Of a stretch of 45,651 bases of DNA, positions 15,729 through 24,608 are shown one piece after another. The notes below the pieces were generated by a model, which was not told the origin of the DNA, did no database searches, and was given only the letters and a program-made list of their open reading frames with translations. Position numbers and translations under genes: made by a program. The DNA comes from an uncultured Muribaculaceae bacterium. Its GTDB lineage: Bacteria > Bacteroidota > Bacteroidia > Bacteroidales > Muribaculaceae. How positions within the stretch are numbered: position 1 is the first letter of the stretch; every line of letters starts with the position of its first letter. The stretch lies in contig CAJTMY010000021.1 of the NCBI GenBank assembly GCA_910577355.1, forward strand, positions 1 to 45,651, in the 5' to 3' direction.

Positions 15729-18536
15729 TTGAGAAAGTTTCTGTTCTACATATTGGCGCTTGCCGTGCTGCCTCAGTTTGCCGAGGCAGTGGCTTCGCTC
15801 GCACGTGATGTCGACCCCGCCGGGCTTACACCCGACACCTCCGGAGACGATACAGCCGTCATGATGCCGGACAGTATGGCGCCGGTGTTTGATTTCGGGC
15901 CGCAAGGCGATTCTTTCATTGCCGTTGCCGATTCGGCTTTGCCCGTGGCCGACTCCGCCGCATACGAGGAGCCTCTGCCGGTCGACACATTCATACCGCA
16001 TCTGCGTCCTATGGAGCAGAAGGTCGACCTTGATGCGGCGGTGGATTTCTCCGCGAGCGACTCCATGCTCATCGTGCGCCGCGACTCGGCATTCATGTAT
16101 GGCAACAGTTCGGTGAATTACGGAGAGATAAAGCTCGATGCAGCAAATATAGAGCTCGATCTCAACAACTCCACCGTATACGCTGTGGGCGTCCCCGACT
16201 CCATAGGCGACATCGTGGGCAAGCCGGTGTTCAACGACGGCGGCTCGGAATACGAGGCATCCACCATGCGCTACAACTTCAAGAGCCAGAAGGGATTCAT
16301 CACCAACGTGGTCACAGAGCAGGGCGAGGGCTACCTTACAGGCGGCCAGACAAAGAAGGACGCCGACGGAGCCTACTTCACGCAAGACGGTCGATACACC
16401 ACATGCGACGACCACGACTGCCCCCACTTCTACTTCCATCTCACAAAAGCCAAGGTGCGCCCCGGCAAGAACATCGTCACCGGCCCGGCATACATGGTGC
16501 TCGCAGGCCTGCCGCTGCCTATCGCCGTGCCTTTCGGCTATTTTCCGTTCACCTCCGACTATGCCTCGGGTATACTTGTGCCGTCGTTCGGCGACGATTA
16601 CCAGCGTGGATTTTATCTGCGCGACGGCGGATATTACTTCGCCATCAACGACAATATCGACCTCGCACTCACCGGCGAGATATATACCAAAGGCTCATGG
16701 GGGCTCACAGCGCAGTCGAGTTATGCTAGGCGATACAAATATTCCGGCAATTTCAACGTGTCGTATCTCAAGTCGATATACGGCGAGAAAGGCTCGCCCG
16801 ACTATTCCTCGCAGACCAACTTCCAGATCCTCTGGAGCCATTCGCAGGACCCCAAGGCCAATCCCAATATGAACCTCTCGGCAAGCGTCAACTTCACCAC
16901 CTCGGGATATTCGCGCAACGACCTCAATTCCTACTACTCTCCGTCTTTCACCGAGAACACCAAGAGTTCGACGGTCAACATGACATACCGCTTCCCTCAG
17001 TCCAAATGGTCGCTGTCGGCCACCATGAATGTGTCGCAGCGCACGCAGGACTCCACCCTCGCCGTATCGTTCCCTAACCTTACCGTAACCATGAGCCAGG
17101 TCTACCCCTTCAAACGCAAGAAAGCTGTAGGAGCCGAGAAATGGTACGAGAAGATAAAACTGAGCTATTCAGGTCAGTTCCAGAACTCCCTCACCGCCAA
17201 GCAGAACCAGTTCTTCAAGAAAAGCCTTATAAAGGACTGGCGCAACGGCATGCGTCACAACATTCCCATTTCGGCGACATTCAACATCTTCAAGTATATC
17301 AACGTCACCCCCTCGATCAACATCACCGACCGCATGTACACCAGCAAGGTGCGCCGCCAGTGGGATCCGAACGCGTCGGTCGAGGTATGCGACACTTCAT
17401 ACAGCCTATACAACGTATATGACTTCCAGGGTTCGATATCGCTCGATACCAAGATTTACGGCTTCTGGCGCCCGATCGGATTTCTCAACAAAAAAGTGTC
17501 GATGATACGCCATGTCATGACCCCGTCCGTATCGTTCAGCGGCAATCCCGACTTCGGATCGCCGTTCTTCGGCTATTACGGCCAGTATGAATACGTCGAT
17601 GCGCAAGGCAACAATCAGGTGCGCCGATACAGTTACTATCCCAACGCCCTATACGGCGTGCCGGGCGAAGGCAAGTCGGGGACTGTCAGCTTCCAGCTCG
17701 CCAACAATCTCGAGATGAAGGTGCGCACCGACAACGATTCGGTGAGCGAGAAAAAGATATCCCTTATCGAGAACTTCTCCATAGGACAGAGCTACAACTT
17801 TGCAGCCGACTCGCTTAACTGGTCGAATATCAACACATCGATACTGCTGCGCCTCACCAAAGGCTTCAACCTCAACCTCTCCGCAACTTGGGACGTATAT
17901 ACCTACGCCCTCAATGCATCGGGCAATCCCGTACGCGTCAACAAGCTCCGCATCAGCCAGGGCAAGGGTCTCGGCCGCCTTTCCAGCACAGGCACATCCT
18001 TTTCCTATACACTCAACAACGACACCTTCAAGCGCAAGAAAAAGAACGACGGCAAGCAAGACGACAGCGATCAGGGCAACACTTCAGGCGCACAGCACGA
18101 CCGTGATGTGGCCGATGCGATGGACGATTCGTCCGGGAGCGATGTGGAGCTTACCACCGACGGGTATGTGAAGTGGACTGTGCCGTGGAGTCTTACAGTC
18201 AATTACTCCATCGGATACGGATATGGCAACTTCAACAAGCAGAAGCTCGAATATGATCCTCGAATAACGCAAAATCTGAGTTTGTCCGGCTCGATACGCC
18301 CCACCAAAAACTGGAACTTCTCCTTTTCGGCATCCTACAACTTCGACACGCACAAGCTCGCCTACATGAACTGCAACATCACCCGCGACCTGCATTGCTT
18401 CTCAATGCGTGCTTCATTCGTCCCCGTCGGGCCATACAAGAGCTACTCGTTCAACATCGCCGTCAAGTCCGCCATGCTCTCCGACCTCAAGTACGACAAG
18501 CGCTCCCAGAGCTACAACGGCGTCAACTGGTATTAA
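15729..18536 (+). CDS. lptD: LPS-assembly outer-membrane protein LptD-like
   Basis: A 935-residue outer-membrane protein. A signal peptide (RKFLFYILALAVLPQFAEA) leads into a proline/aspartate-rich linker. An OstA/LptA-like N-terminal domain occupies about 110-280 (SSVNYGEIKLDAANIELDL, then the Cys-containing YTTCDDHDCPHFYFH). The long C-terminal part of alternating strands forms the barrel. LptD inserts lipopolysaccharide into the outer leaflet together with LptE. The start is TTG: an in-frame TAA lies at 15711-15713 and no ATG or GTG precedes the signal peptide. An Asp-rich, Ser-rich insertion is present near residue 780. It is divergent from an MsbA-like exporter. Confidence 0.88.
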   Translation: MRKFLFYILALAVLPQFAEAVASLARDVDPAGLTPDTSGDDTAVMMPDSMAPVFDFGPQGDSFIAVADSALPVADSAAYEEPLPVDTFIPHLRPMEQKVDLDAAVDFSASDSMLIVRRDSAFMYGNSSVNYGEIKLDAANIELDLNNSTVYAVGVPDSIGDIVGKPVFNDGGSEYEASTMRYNFKSQKGFITNVVTEQGEGYLTGGQTKKDADGAYFTQDGRYTTCDDHDCPHFYFHLTKAKVRPGKNIVTGPAYMVLAGLPLPIAVPFGYFPFTSDYASGILVPSFGDDYQRGFYLRDGGYYFAINDNIDLALTGEIYTKGSWGLTAQSSYARRYKYSGNFNVSYLKSIYGEKGSPDYSSQTNFQILWSHSQDPKANPNMNLSASVNFTTSGYSRNDLNSYYSPSFTENTKSSTVNMTYRFPQSKWSLSATMNVSQRTQDSTLAVSFPNLTVTMSQVYPFKRKKAVGAEKWYEKIKLSYSGQFQNSLTAKQNQFFKKSLIKDWRNGMRHNIPISATFNIFKYINVTPSINITDRMYTSKVRRQWDPNASVEVCDTSYSLYNVYDFQGSISLDTKIYGFWRPIGFLNKKVSMIRHVMTPSVSFSGNPDFGSPFFGYYGQYEYVDAQGNNQVRRYSYYPNALYGVPGEGKSGTVSFQLANNLEMKVRTDNDSVSEKKISLIENFSIGQSYNFAADSLNWSNINTSILLRLTKGFNLNLSATWDVYTYALNASGNPVRVNKLRISQGKGLGRLSSTGTSFSYTLNNDTFKRKKKNDGKQDDSDQGNTSGAQHDRDVADAMDDSSGSDVELTTDGYVKWTVPWSLTVNYSIGYGYGNFNKQKLEYDPRITQNLSLSGSIRPTKNWNFSFSASYNFDTHKLAYMNCNITRDLHCFSMRASFVPVGPYKSYSFNIAVKSAMLSDLKYDKRSQSYNGVNWY

Positions 18537-18564
18537 AAATACCACATGTGCAGGGATGTCCGCG

Positions 18565-18756
18565 CCCTCACACGGATTCCACGGTTTTTTAGGGGGCGTC
18601 CATCGGGCGCCGATTTCATAGTAACTCCGTACGCCGGAGCTTGCGGAGGCGTGCGGGGTAGGAATCCAACAAACCAAGGCGTGCGCAGTACGCCGATTTA
18701 CAAACCATCTGCGCCAAATCCCCCCCAAAAATAAATCCGTGTAATCCGTGTGAGGG
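18565..18756 (+). repeat. MITE-like element with terminal inverted repeats and palindromic units
   Basis: This fills most of the non-coding stretch 18537-18842. The ends CCCTCACACGGATT (18565-18578) and AATCCGTGTGAGGG (18743-18756) are perfect inverted repeats of 14 bases, and similarity extends to about 26 bases with few mismatches. Inside are three GC-rich palindromes: 18595-18611, a 9-base stem 18627-18635/18648-18656, and 18678-18694. The internal part aligns with 45285-45431. There is no open reading frame and no obvious target-site duplication. Confidence 0.65.
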
Positions 18757-18842
18757 GCTACTTCCGGATGGTCACTGCGTGCAATAGACAACAAACAGGG
18801 GACCCCGAAAGCTCCCCCGTTTATCAATGCGCTGAAATAATT

Positions 18843-21143
18843 TTATTTCACAAGCACTTTCTTGCCGCCGGTGATATACAGGCCTGCGGGCAGGCCGTCG
18901 ATACTGTCGGCCACCTTGATGCCCTGCATGTTGTATACCGCGCCGTCGGTAGCGGGTGCGGTTTCGATGCTGTCGATACCGCTCGTAGAGGGTACTACAT
19001 CATATACGATATTGCCCTCGCTGTCGGTAGTCTGTTGCAGCTTGCAGCTCGGAGCGAGATACTTCTCGTCGAGGACGGTATCAAATCGTCCTGCCTCCAC
19101 CTGCAGCGAAGCCTCGCTGCCTATGGATACCGGGCCGTTGAAAGTACCGTCGGTGACGGTGATTTCAGACTTGAAAGAAGTAGTGCTGTTGTCTGCTTTC
19201 AGCACGGATTCGTTGCCATTAAAAGTACCTCCGTTGATATTCACTTTGCCGCCGGAATTGTATACAAATACAGGATAGTTTGCGGTATATGTCCCGCCGT
19301 CGATTGAAGCAGCACCCTGTGTGCTTGCGCTTTTGCTCGAGACGGCGATGCAAGAGGCATAAAAGGAGCTGGTTTCTGTGTTGGTGAAGTCGCAGTTCTT
19401 GAATGTGGCAGTGCTTCCGCAGATCTCGATTATCGGGCCGCGATTGGATTTCACAGTTACACCATCGAAATTTACAACGCTGTTATTAATGGCGGTTGTG
19501 AATGGGCCGCATGTGGCATATGTCGAGTTATATTCGTATGTGCCGCCTGTCACGTTCAGTGTCAGTGGCAGGAAGCTGTTGGTACTTGCGTTCACAATAC
19601 CGGCGGACGATCCGGATGCGGATGCGTTCACATTTGTGAGATTAACGGTAGTGTTTGCCTGGCGGCATTTTATCAGCGAGCCATTGTCTGTCGGGCCTGC
19701 AAGGGTAGCGTCGGATATAGTGAGTGTTGCGCCGGCGGTCTGCATGTCGATAAGGCCGAACGAAGAGGTATTGCTTTCCGGGGTGACGATCGATCCTCCG
19801 TTGCCTGTGACGGTGAATGCCTCGGCTGTTACGTAGAACGGGCGTGTTTTGGCGCTGTTGTTGATCACCGTCTTGCCGTTGAGGTCGAGGGTGATGGCCT
19901 TGTCGAGAGTGACGGAAGCGTCCATGGTGGCATCATGCATCATTGTCACGGTTTCACCGGCCTGTGCGGCTGCAAGGGCGTCCGCGAGGCTCGTATATGC
20001 GGTGGTGCCTATCAGAGCGGCCACATTGTCGCCTGCCACGACTGTCACCTTATTGCCTGCGGCGTCGGTTACAACCCCCATCGATGCACCGTCGGCAAGA
20101 TATTCGGGTTTAAGCTCGTCGGAGAATTGTCCGGCCTCCACCTGCAATGAGGCTTCGCTGCCGATTGCTACCGGGCCGTTGAAAGTGCCGTCGGTGACGG
20201 TGGCTTCGGCGGTGAAGTCGGTCTGGACGTTATTGTCGATTTTGATCGATGCGGCGTTGCCGTTGAAAGTACCTCCGTTGATGGTCACTTTGCCGCCGGA
20301 ATTGTATACAAATACAGGATAGTTTGCGGTATATGTCCCGCCGTCGATTGAAGCAGCACCCTGTGTGCTTGCGCTTTTGCTCGAGACGGCGATGCAAGAG
20401 GCATAAAAGGAGCTGGTTTCTGTGTTGGTGAAGTCGCAGTTCTTGAATGTGGCAGTGCTTCCGCAGATCTCGATTATCGGGCCGCGATTGGATTTCACAG
20501 TTACACCATCGAAATTTACAACGCTGTTATTAATGGCGGTTGTGAATGGGCCGCATGTGGCATATGTCGAGTTATATTCGTATGTGCCGCCTGTCACGTT
20601 CAGTGTCAGTGGCAGGAAGCTGTTGGTACTTGCGTTCACAATACCGGCGGACGATCCGGATGCGGATGCGTTCACATTTGTGAGATTAACGGTAGTGTTT
20701 GCCTGGCGGCATTTTATCAGCGAGCCATTGTCTGTCGGGCCTGCAAGGGTAGCGTCGGATATAGTGAGTGTTGCGCCGGCGGTCTGCATGTCGAAAAGAC
20801 CGAACGAGGATGTATTTGCTTCGGGCGTGATGATCGATCCTCCGTTGCCTGTGACGGTGAATGCGTCGGCTGTTACGTAGAACGGGCGTGTTTTGGCGCT
20901 GTTGTTGGTCACGGTCTTGCCGTTGAGATCGAGGGTTATGGCCTTGTCGAGAGTGACGGAAGCATCCATAGTGGTGTTGTCGAGCAGTTTTACTGTCTGT
21001 CCGGCCTCTGCTGCCGTGAGAGCTGCGTCGAGGCTCTCGTAAGGTGTTCCATTCACCTCGGCTACGTCTGCGGCACACACGCTGAACGGGAATGCCGGCA
21101 GCAGCGCGGCCGCGATAATTGCTTTAGTAGAAATTTTGTTCAT
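18843..21143 (-). CDS. Secreted beta-helix-like repeat protein with tandemly duplicated body
   Basis: About 766 residues. A signal peptide (MNKISTKAIIAAALL, cleaved near CAAD) precedes two 348-residue copies of one unit. Each opens with a YESLDAALTAAEAGQTV-type segment followed by DASVTLDKAITLDLNGKTV and parallel beta-helix-like strands rich in Thr, Asn and Gly. The C-terminal 40 residues (YNMQGIKV, then LPAGLYITGGKKV) resemble the short Bacteroidales tail found on exported proteins. It is probably a surface or secreted adhesin-like protein; no catalytic motif was seen. The ATG at 21143 is chosen because the signal peptide begins there; 21170 is an alternative. The predicted promoter contains a G9 tract. 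Confidence 0.85.
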   Translation of the reverse strand: MNKISTKAIIAAALLPAFPFSVCAADVAEVNGTPYESLDAALTAAEAGQTVKLLDNTTMDASVTLDKAITLDLNGKTVTNNSAKTRPFYVTADAFTVTGNGGSIITPEANTSSFGLFDMQTAGATLTISDATLAGPTDNGSLIKCRQANTTVNLTNVNASASGSSAGIVNASTNSFLPLTLNVTGGTYEYNSTYATCGPFTTAINNSVVNFDGVTVKSNRGPIIEICGSTATFKNCDFTNTETSSFYASCIAVSSKSASTQGAASIDGGTYTANYPVFVYNSGGKVTINGGTFNGNAASIKIDNNVQTDFTAEATVTDGTFNGPVAIGSEASLQVEAGQFSDELKPEYLADGASMGVVTDAAGNKVTVVAGDNVAALIGTTAYTSLADALAAAQAGETVTMMHDATMDASVTLDKAITLDLNGKTVINNSAKTRPFYVTAEAFTVTGNGGSIVTPESNTSSFGLIDMQTAGATLTISDATLAGPTDNGSLIKCRQANTTVNLTNVNASASGSSAGIVNASTNSFLPLTLNVTGGTYEYNSTYATCGPFTTAINNSVVNFDGVTVKSNRGPIIEICGSTATFKNCDFTNTETSSFYASCIAVSSKSASTQGAASIDGGTYTANYPVFVYNSGGKVNINGGTFNGNESVLKADNSTTSFKSEITVTDGTFNGPVSIGSEASLQVEAGRFDTVLDEKYLAPSCKLQQTTDSEGNIVYDVVPSTSGIDSIETAPATDGAVYNMQGIKVADSIDGLPAGLYITGGKKVLVK
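19241..19750 (-). repeat. Perfect 510-bp direct repeat, copy 2 (C-terminal half of the gene)
   Basis: Identical by eye over its whole length to 20285-20794, at an offset of 1044 bases (348 codons). The flanks diverge sharply at both ends, the picture left by recent gene conversion within an older duplication. Confidence 0.9.
20285..20794 (-). repeat. Perfect 510-bp direct repeat, copy 1 (N-terminal half of the gene)
   Basis: Partner of 19241-19750. Sequence outside the block, for example the stretches just beyond 20794 and 19750, differs at many positions although the protein remains similar. Confidence 0.9.
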
Positions 21144-21213
21144 AAAAATATATAAATTAGTCGTTTTCATGCCGATAGATGGCCTTTATTCATCAATGAC
21201 ACATATCGGGATT

Positions 21214-21244
21214 CAAATTTACTAATAAAATTACCCCCCCCCAA
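21214..21244 (-). promoter_or_regulatory. Predicted promoter of the beta-helix protein with a G9 tract in the spacer
   Basis: On the minus strand a -33-like TTGG (21244-21241) and a perfect -7 TAAATTTG (21221-21214) are 19 bases apart. Nine consecutive G (21242-21234) overlap the end of the -33 element and run into the spacer. The leader to the ATG at 21143 is about 65 bases. The rest of the gap 21171-21534 holds a repeat at 21394-21458 and no gene. Confidence 0.5.
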
Positions 21245-21393
21245 TTTTTTAACGCTTGTTAACTACATATTTGCAAAGTTTAACCCTTTTACAAGGCGTG
21301 GTTATTGATGATGGATGCAGGATAGCCCCCGTAGGGCGGCGAGTTAACAGTAGGCAGGGGCTGCGCGCCCCCTACAGGGGGTCTCATGGCGCA

Positions 21394-21458
21394 AAATCTG
21401 TGGAATCCGTGTGAGATTCTATCGGCCGAATGGCGGGGCGTGCGTAGGCCGCCGATTT
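21394..21458 (+). repeat. Dispersed palindromic repeat, single-unit copy
   Basis: AATCCGTGTGAG (21405-21416) is followed by the unit GGCGTGCGTAGGCCGCCGATTT (21437-21458), both shared with the repeats at 18.6 and 45.1-45.4 kb. No gene lies here. The copy sits just upstream of rubrerythrin. Confidence 0.6.
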
Positions 21459-21534
21459 GAGCTGCGTTGCATTGCCGTCTGTAAACTTTCGCGAGCCTGG
21501 TTTGTTATGATAATAAATAAATACACAAAATATT

Positions 21535-22116
21535 ATGGAATTCAAATCAATAAAAGGTACGCAGACCGAACACAATCTGCTCGCCTCTTTTGCCGGCGAA
21601 AGTCAGGCGCGCTCACGATATACTCTTTTTGCCCAGAAAGCCATCGAGGAAGGTTATGAACAGATAGCCGCCATATTCCTTGCAACGGCCGAGCAGGAAC
21701 TAAGCCATGCCAAGCAGTTTTTCTCGCTACTTGAGGGCGGATCGGTAGAAATCACCGCGGCATATCCCGCCGGTGTGGTGGCTGATACAAAGACAAACCT
21801 TGCCGAGGCTGCAGCCGGCGAGCGCGAGGAGTGGGGCGACCTCTATGCAACTTTCGCTGAAACAGCCGATCGGGAGGGTTTCCCGCACATAGCACGTCTT
21901 TACCGAAACATCGCGAATGTGGAGAAGATGCACGAACAGCGCTACCTGCGCCTGCTCGACCGTGTGGAGAAGGGCGAAGTATTCGCTTCCGAGGAACCTG
22001 TAAGATGGTACTGCCGCAAGTGCGGTTTCACCGTAGAAGCAAAGACCGCTCCGAAGCGCTGTCCCGTATGCGGCATGGACCAGGCATGGTTCGAGCGCTT
22101 CCCCGACAACTATTGA
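21535..22116 (+). CDS. rbr: Rubrerythrin
   Basis: A 193-residue peroxide-reducing protein of anaerobes. The N-terminal four-helix bundle binds a di-iron site (ESQARSRYTLFA, EQELSHAKQFF, NVEKMHEQRYL with the Glu/His ligands). The C-terminal rubredoxin-like domain (WYCRKCGF and RCPVCGM) holds one FeS4 iron. The enzyme reduces hydrogen peroxide with electrons from rubredoxin or NADH-dependent partners in the cytoplasm. It is a single gene ended by a strong terminator. No convincing -7 element was found upstream. Confidence 0.97.
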   Translation: MEFKSIKGTQTEHNLLASFAGESQARSRYTLFAQKAIEEGYEQIAAIFLATAEQELSHAKQFFSLLEGGSVEITAAYPAGVVADTKTNLAEAAAGEREEWGDLYATFAETADREGFPHIARLYRNIANVEKMHEQRYLRLLDRVEKGEVFASEEPVRWYCRKCGFTVEAKTAPKRCPVCGMDQAWFERFPDNY

Positions 22117-22143
22117 ATCGCAACTCAGCATAAAGAAACATCG

Positions 22144-22180
22144 ATCCTGTTCCGGCCACACTCCGGAACAGGATTTTTTT
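22144..22180 (+). terminator. Terminator of rubrerythrin
   Basis: Perfect 12-base arms ATCCTGTTCCGG/CCGGAACAGGAT with a 7-base loop are followed by a T-run. Confidence 0.92.
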
Positions 22181-22209
22181 GTATATCACGTTTTTTTATC
22201 GTAAATTTG
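22178..22209 (+). promoter_or_regulatory. Promoter of the GH20 hexosaminidase
   Basis: A -33 TTTG (22178-22181), overlapping the preceding terminator T-tract, lies 20 bases from a perfect -7 TAAATTTG (22202-22209). Leader of about 30 bases. Confidence 0.65.
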
Positions 22210-22244
22210 CAGAACTAACCCCTGTCCTTATAAACTAATCATTC

Positions 22245-24458
22245 ATGAAATTATCTACCGCACTGGCTTTGTCGGCCTTGATACCGGCGATGGCCTCCGC
22301 GCAAACAACTGTTCAGTGGTCTACTTTGGGCAACTTCAACGATGCCAACGGCAAGCCCGCCTACATCCAGCGTTTCACTGTTGGAGGCGATAAGGATTTC
22401 GCCCGTCTGGGATTCAATCAGTTTGCCCGCCGTATGGAGACCCTCAATCCCGCCGATACCCTTATTGAGATCGTCCCCGGCTATTATGCCGTGGCTTCGC
22501 CGCGCTTCGCCGCGGCCAAGGGCGATACGGTATGCGTCGACATCCTCACACACGCCACTCTCAGCAGCATCTGCTACGCGGCCGACGGTGCGCACCGCGT
22601 AATGTCCGACGGCACCACGCGTCCCGTAGAATTCTCGCGTGCGAGCATCATCACTGACCCTAAATTATACAGCACCGACAAGGTCGACCGCATGCCTTAC
22701 GGCGATGCCATATATGCCAAAAATGCATCGCGACCCGCCACACCGTCCGGCCCGTACGACGTGGTTCCGTCGTTCAAGAGCGTCGAGCTTATCAAGGGCA
22801 AGCCCACCGATGTTGCAAAGGCCCGTGTGGAATATGTGGCCACCGACAATCCCCGTGAGGATTACATGCAGATAACTGTCGATAACGGCACCATCACTGT
22901 CGCCACCAACAACCGCGCTCTCGCCGAGTCCCGCGTGCAGTCGTTGCTTGGCCGCGGCGGCAAGCTGCCCGCAGCCCGTATCACCGACTGGCCCGACTTC
23001 CCTTATCGCGGTCTTATGATTGACATATCCCGCAATTATCAGACGCCCGCCGAGATGGCACGTATACTGCGCCTGATGCACCGATACGGATTCAACGTGC
23101 TGCACTTCCATGTGGCCGACGACGAGGCATGGCGACTCGAGATCCCCGGCCTGCCTGAACTTACCGATCTCGGCGCACGCCGCGGCTACACTTTTGATGC
23201 CAAGGAATACCTGCCCCAGATATTCGCCGGTGACGGCAACCCCGATACAAAAGGTAATTCGGCCAACGGCTATTTCACCCGTCAGGACTTTATCAACACA
23301 ATAAAACTTGCCGATTCGCTCGGCATACGTGTCATCCCCGAGATAGAATCGCCCGGACACGCCCGTGCCGCTCTCCTCGCCATGGAGAAACGTTATCGCG
23401 ACACCGGCGACGACACATACCGCATGGTCGATCCCGACGATAAGTCGCAGTTCACCTCCGCACAGTCGTTCCACGACAATGTTATGAACCTCGCCATGCC
23501 CGGCCCGGTTCGCTTCATGACAAAAGTTGGCTCAGAGATACAGAAGATGTATAAAGAGGCCGGCGTAGAGCTGCCCTCGATACACATCGGCGGCGACGAA
23601 GTGGCCAAGGGTGCCTGGACCGGCTCGCCCATCGCCAAGGAATATATGGAGAAGCGCGGTATTCTCGACGAGCGTAAACTACACCTTATATATATACGCG
23701 AGCTACTCGAGGAGTACAACAAGCTCGGCATACCCATCTCGGGCTGGCAGGAGATCGCCGTCGGTCACGACGATGCATTCAACAAGGCCGTGCGCCCGCA
23801 TGTTGTGAGCGTCAACTGCTGGAGCACCCTGGGCCCGCGCAGCACTGTCACACGGCAGTCGGCCGAAGGCGGTTATCCGACAGTGCTCAGCAATGTCGAT
23901 CACTTCTACATGGACATGTGCTACAATTACCATCCCGACGAACTCGGCCTCACATGGGGCGGCACAGTCGATGAATTCGATGCCCTACACGGCTATCCCA
24001 AGCAGCTGTGCCCCGTCGATAGCGCCGCCGCGCGCAATATCATCGGTCTTTCAGGACAGCTGTTCAGCGAGACGGTACGCTCGGGCGAGATGCTCGAGAC
24101 ATACCTCCTGCCCAAGATGCTCGGCCTCGCCGAGCGCGCATGGAACGCCGACAGCACCTACACCGACCCGCAGTTCAACACCCTTATCGAGCAGTCCGAG
24201 ATACCGTATTGGACCACCGAAGGCTATAACTTCCACGTTTCTCAGCCCGGTATTATAGTGGAGAACGGCAAGCTGCTCATGAACGCCCCGTATACCAATG
24301 CCGAGATACGCTACACACTCGACGGCAGCGATCCTACCGAGGCATCCACGCTTTACACCGGTCCCATGGCCGCTCCCACCTCCGGACAGGTGCGAGCCAA
24401 GGCCTTCCTCCCCGCCGCCGGCAAGAAATCATATACTTCAATCCTGTATATAAAGTGA
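22245..24458 (+). CDS. Beta-N-acetylhexosaminidase (glycoside hydrolase family 20)
   Basis: A 737-residue exported enzyme that removes terminal beta-linked GlcNAc or GalNAc from glycans such as mucin. It has a signal peptide (MKLSTALALSALIPAMASA) and an N-terminal GH20b-like domain to about 245. The TIM barrel carries FPYRGLMIDISRNY, FHVADDEAWRLEI and the catalytic pair Asp451-Glu452 in HIGGDEVAKGAW. The C-terminal domain has AEIRYTLDGSDPTEAS, as in many Bacteroidota GH20 enzymes. There is no lipobox Cys, so it is probably periplasmic or secreted. It stands alone with its own promoter and terminator and is not part of the susCD operon 5.6 kb away. Confidence 0.94.
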   Translation: MKLSTALALSALIPAMASAQTTVQWSTLGNFNDANGKPAYIQRFTVGGDKDFARLGFNQFARRMETLNPADTLIEIVPGYYAVASPRFAAAKGDTVCVDILTHATLSSICYAADGAHRVMSDGTTRPVEFSRASIITDPKLYSTDKVDRMPYGDAIYAKNASRPATPSGPYDVVPSFKSVELIKGKPTDVAKARVEYVATDNPREDYMQITVDNGTITVATNNRALAESRVQSLLGRGGKLPAARITDWPDFPYRGLMIDISRNYQTPAEMARILRLMHRYGFNVLHFHVADDEAWRLEIPGLPELTDLGARRGYTFDAKEYLPQIFAGDGNPDTKGNSANGYFTRQDFINTIKLADSLGIRVIPEIESPGHARAALLAMEKRYRDTGDDTYRMVDPDDKSQFTSAQSFHDNVMNLAMPGPVRFMTKVGSEIQKMYKEAGVELPSIHIGGDEVAKGAWTGSPIAKEYMEKRGILDERKLHLIYIRELLEEYNKLGIPISGWQEIAVGHDDAFNKAVRPHVVSVNCWSTLGPRSTVTRQSAEGGYPTVLSNVDHFYMDMCYNYHPDELGLTWGGTVDEFDALHGYPKQLCPVDSAAARNIIGLSGQLFSETVRSGEMLETYLLPKMLGLAERAWNADSTYTDPQFNTLIEQSEIPYWTTEGYNFHVSQPGIIVENGKLLMNAPYTNAEIRYTLDGSDPTEASTLYTGPMAAPTSGQVRAKAFLPAAGKKSYTSILYIK

Positions 24459-24506
24459 ATATTCAGCACAATCAATAGTAAGGATTAATAATGTTGATTA
24501 ATTGGT

Positions 24507-24540
24507 CGTCCGTGCCTGCGAAGGTGCGGACGATTTTTTT
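24507..24540 (+). terminator. Terminator of the GH20 gene
   Basis: CGTCCG (24507-24512) pairs with CGGACG and is followed by seven T at 24534-24540. Confidence 0.8.
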
Positions 24541-24550
24541 GCAGCATGAT

Positions 24551-24588
24551 ATAAAGACGGCCGCCCGTTGCGGGGCGGCCGTCTTTAT
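24551..24588 (-). terminator. Terminator of rpsB-tsf
   Basis: Sixteen-base perfect arms (24551-24566 and 24573-24588) surround a short loop, 20 bases beyond the tsf stop. It is convergent with the GH20 terminator. Confidence 0.85.
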
Positions 24589-24608
24589 ATCGGTTCCGGT
24601 AACGGTTA

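Noticed and set aside
18720..18726. C7 homopolymer after lptD
   Set aside because: Lies in a non-coding repeat far from any promoter or frame, so no consequence can be argued.
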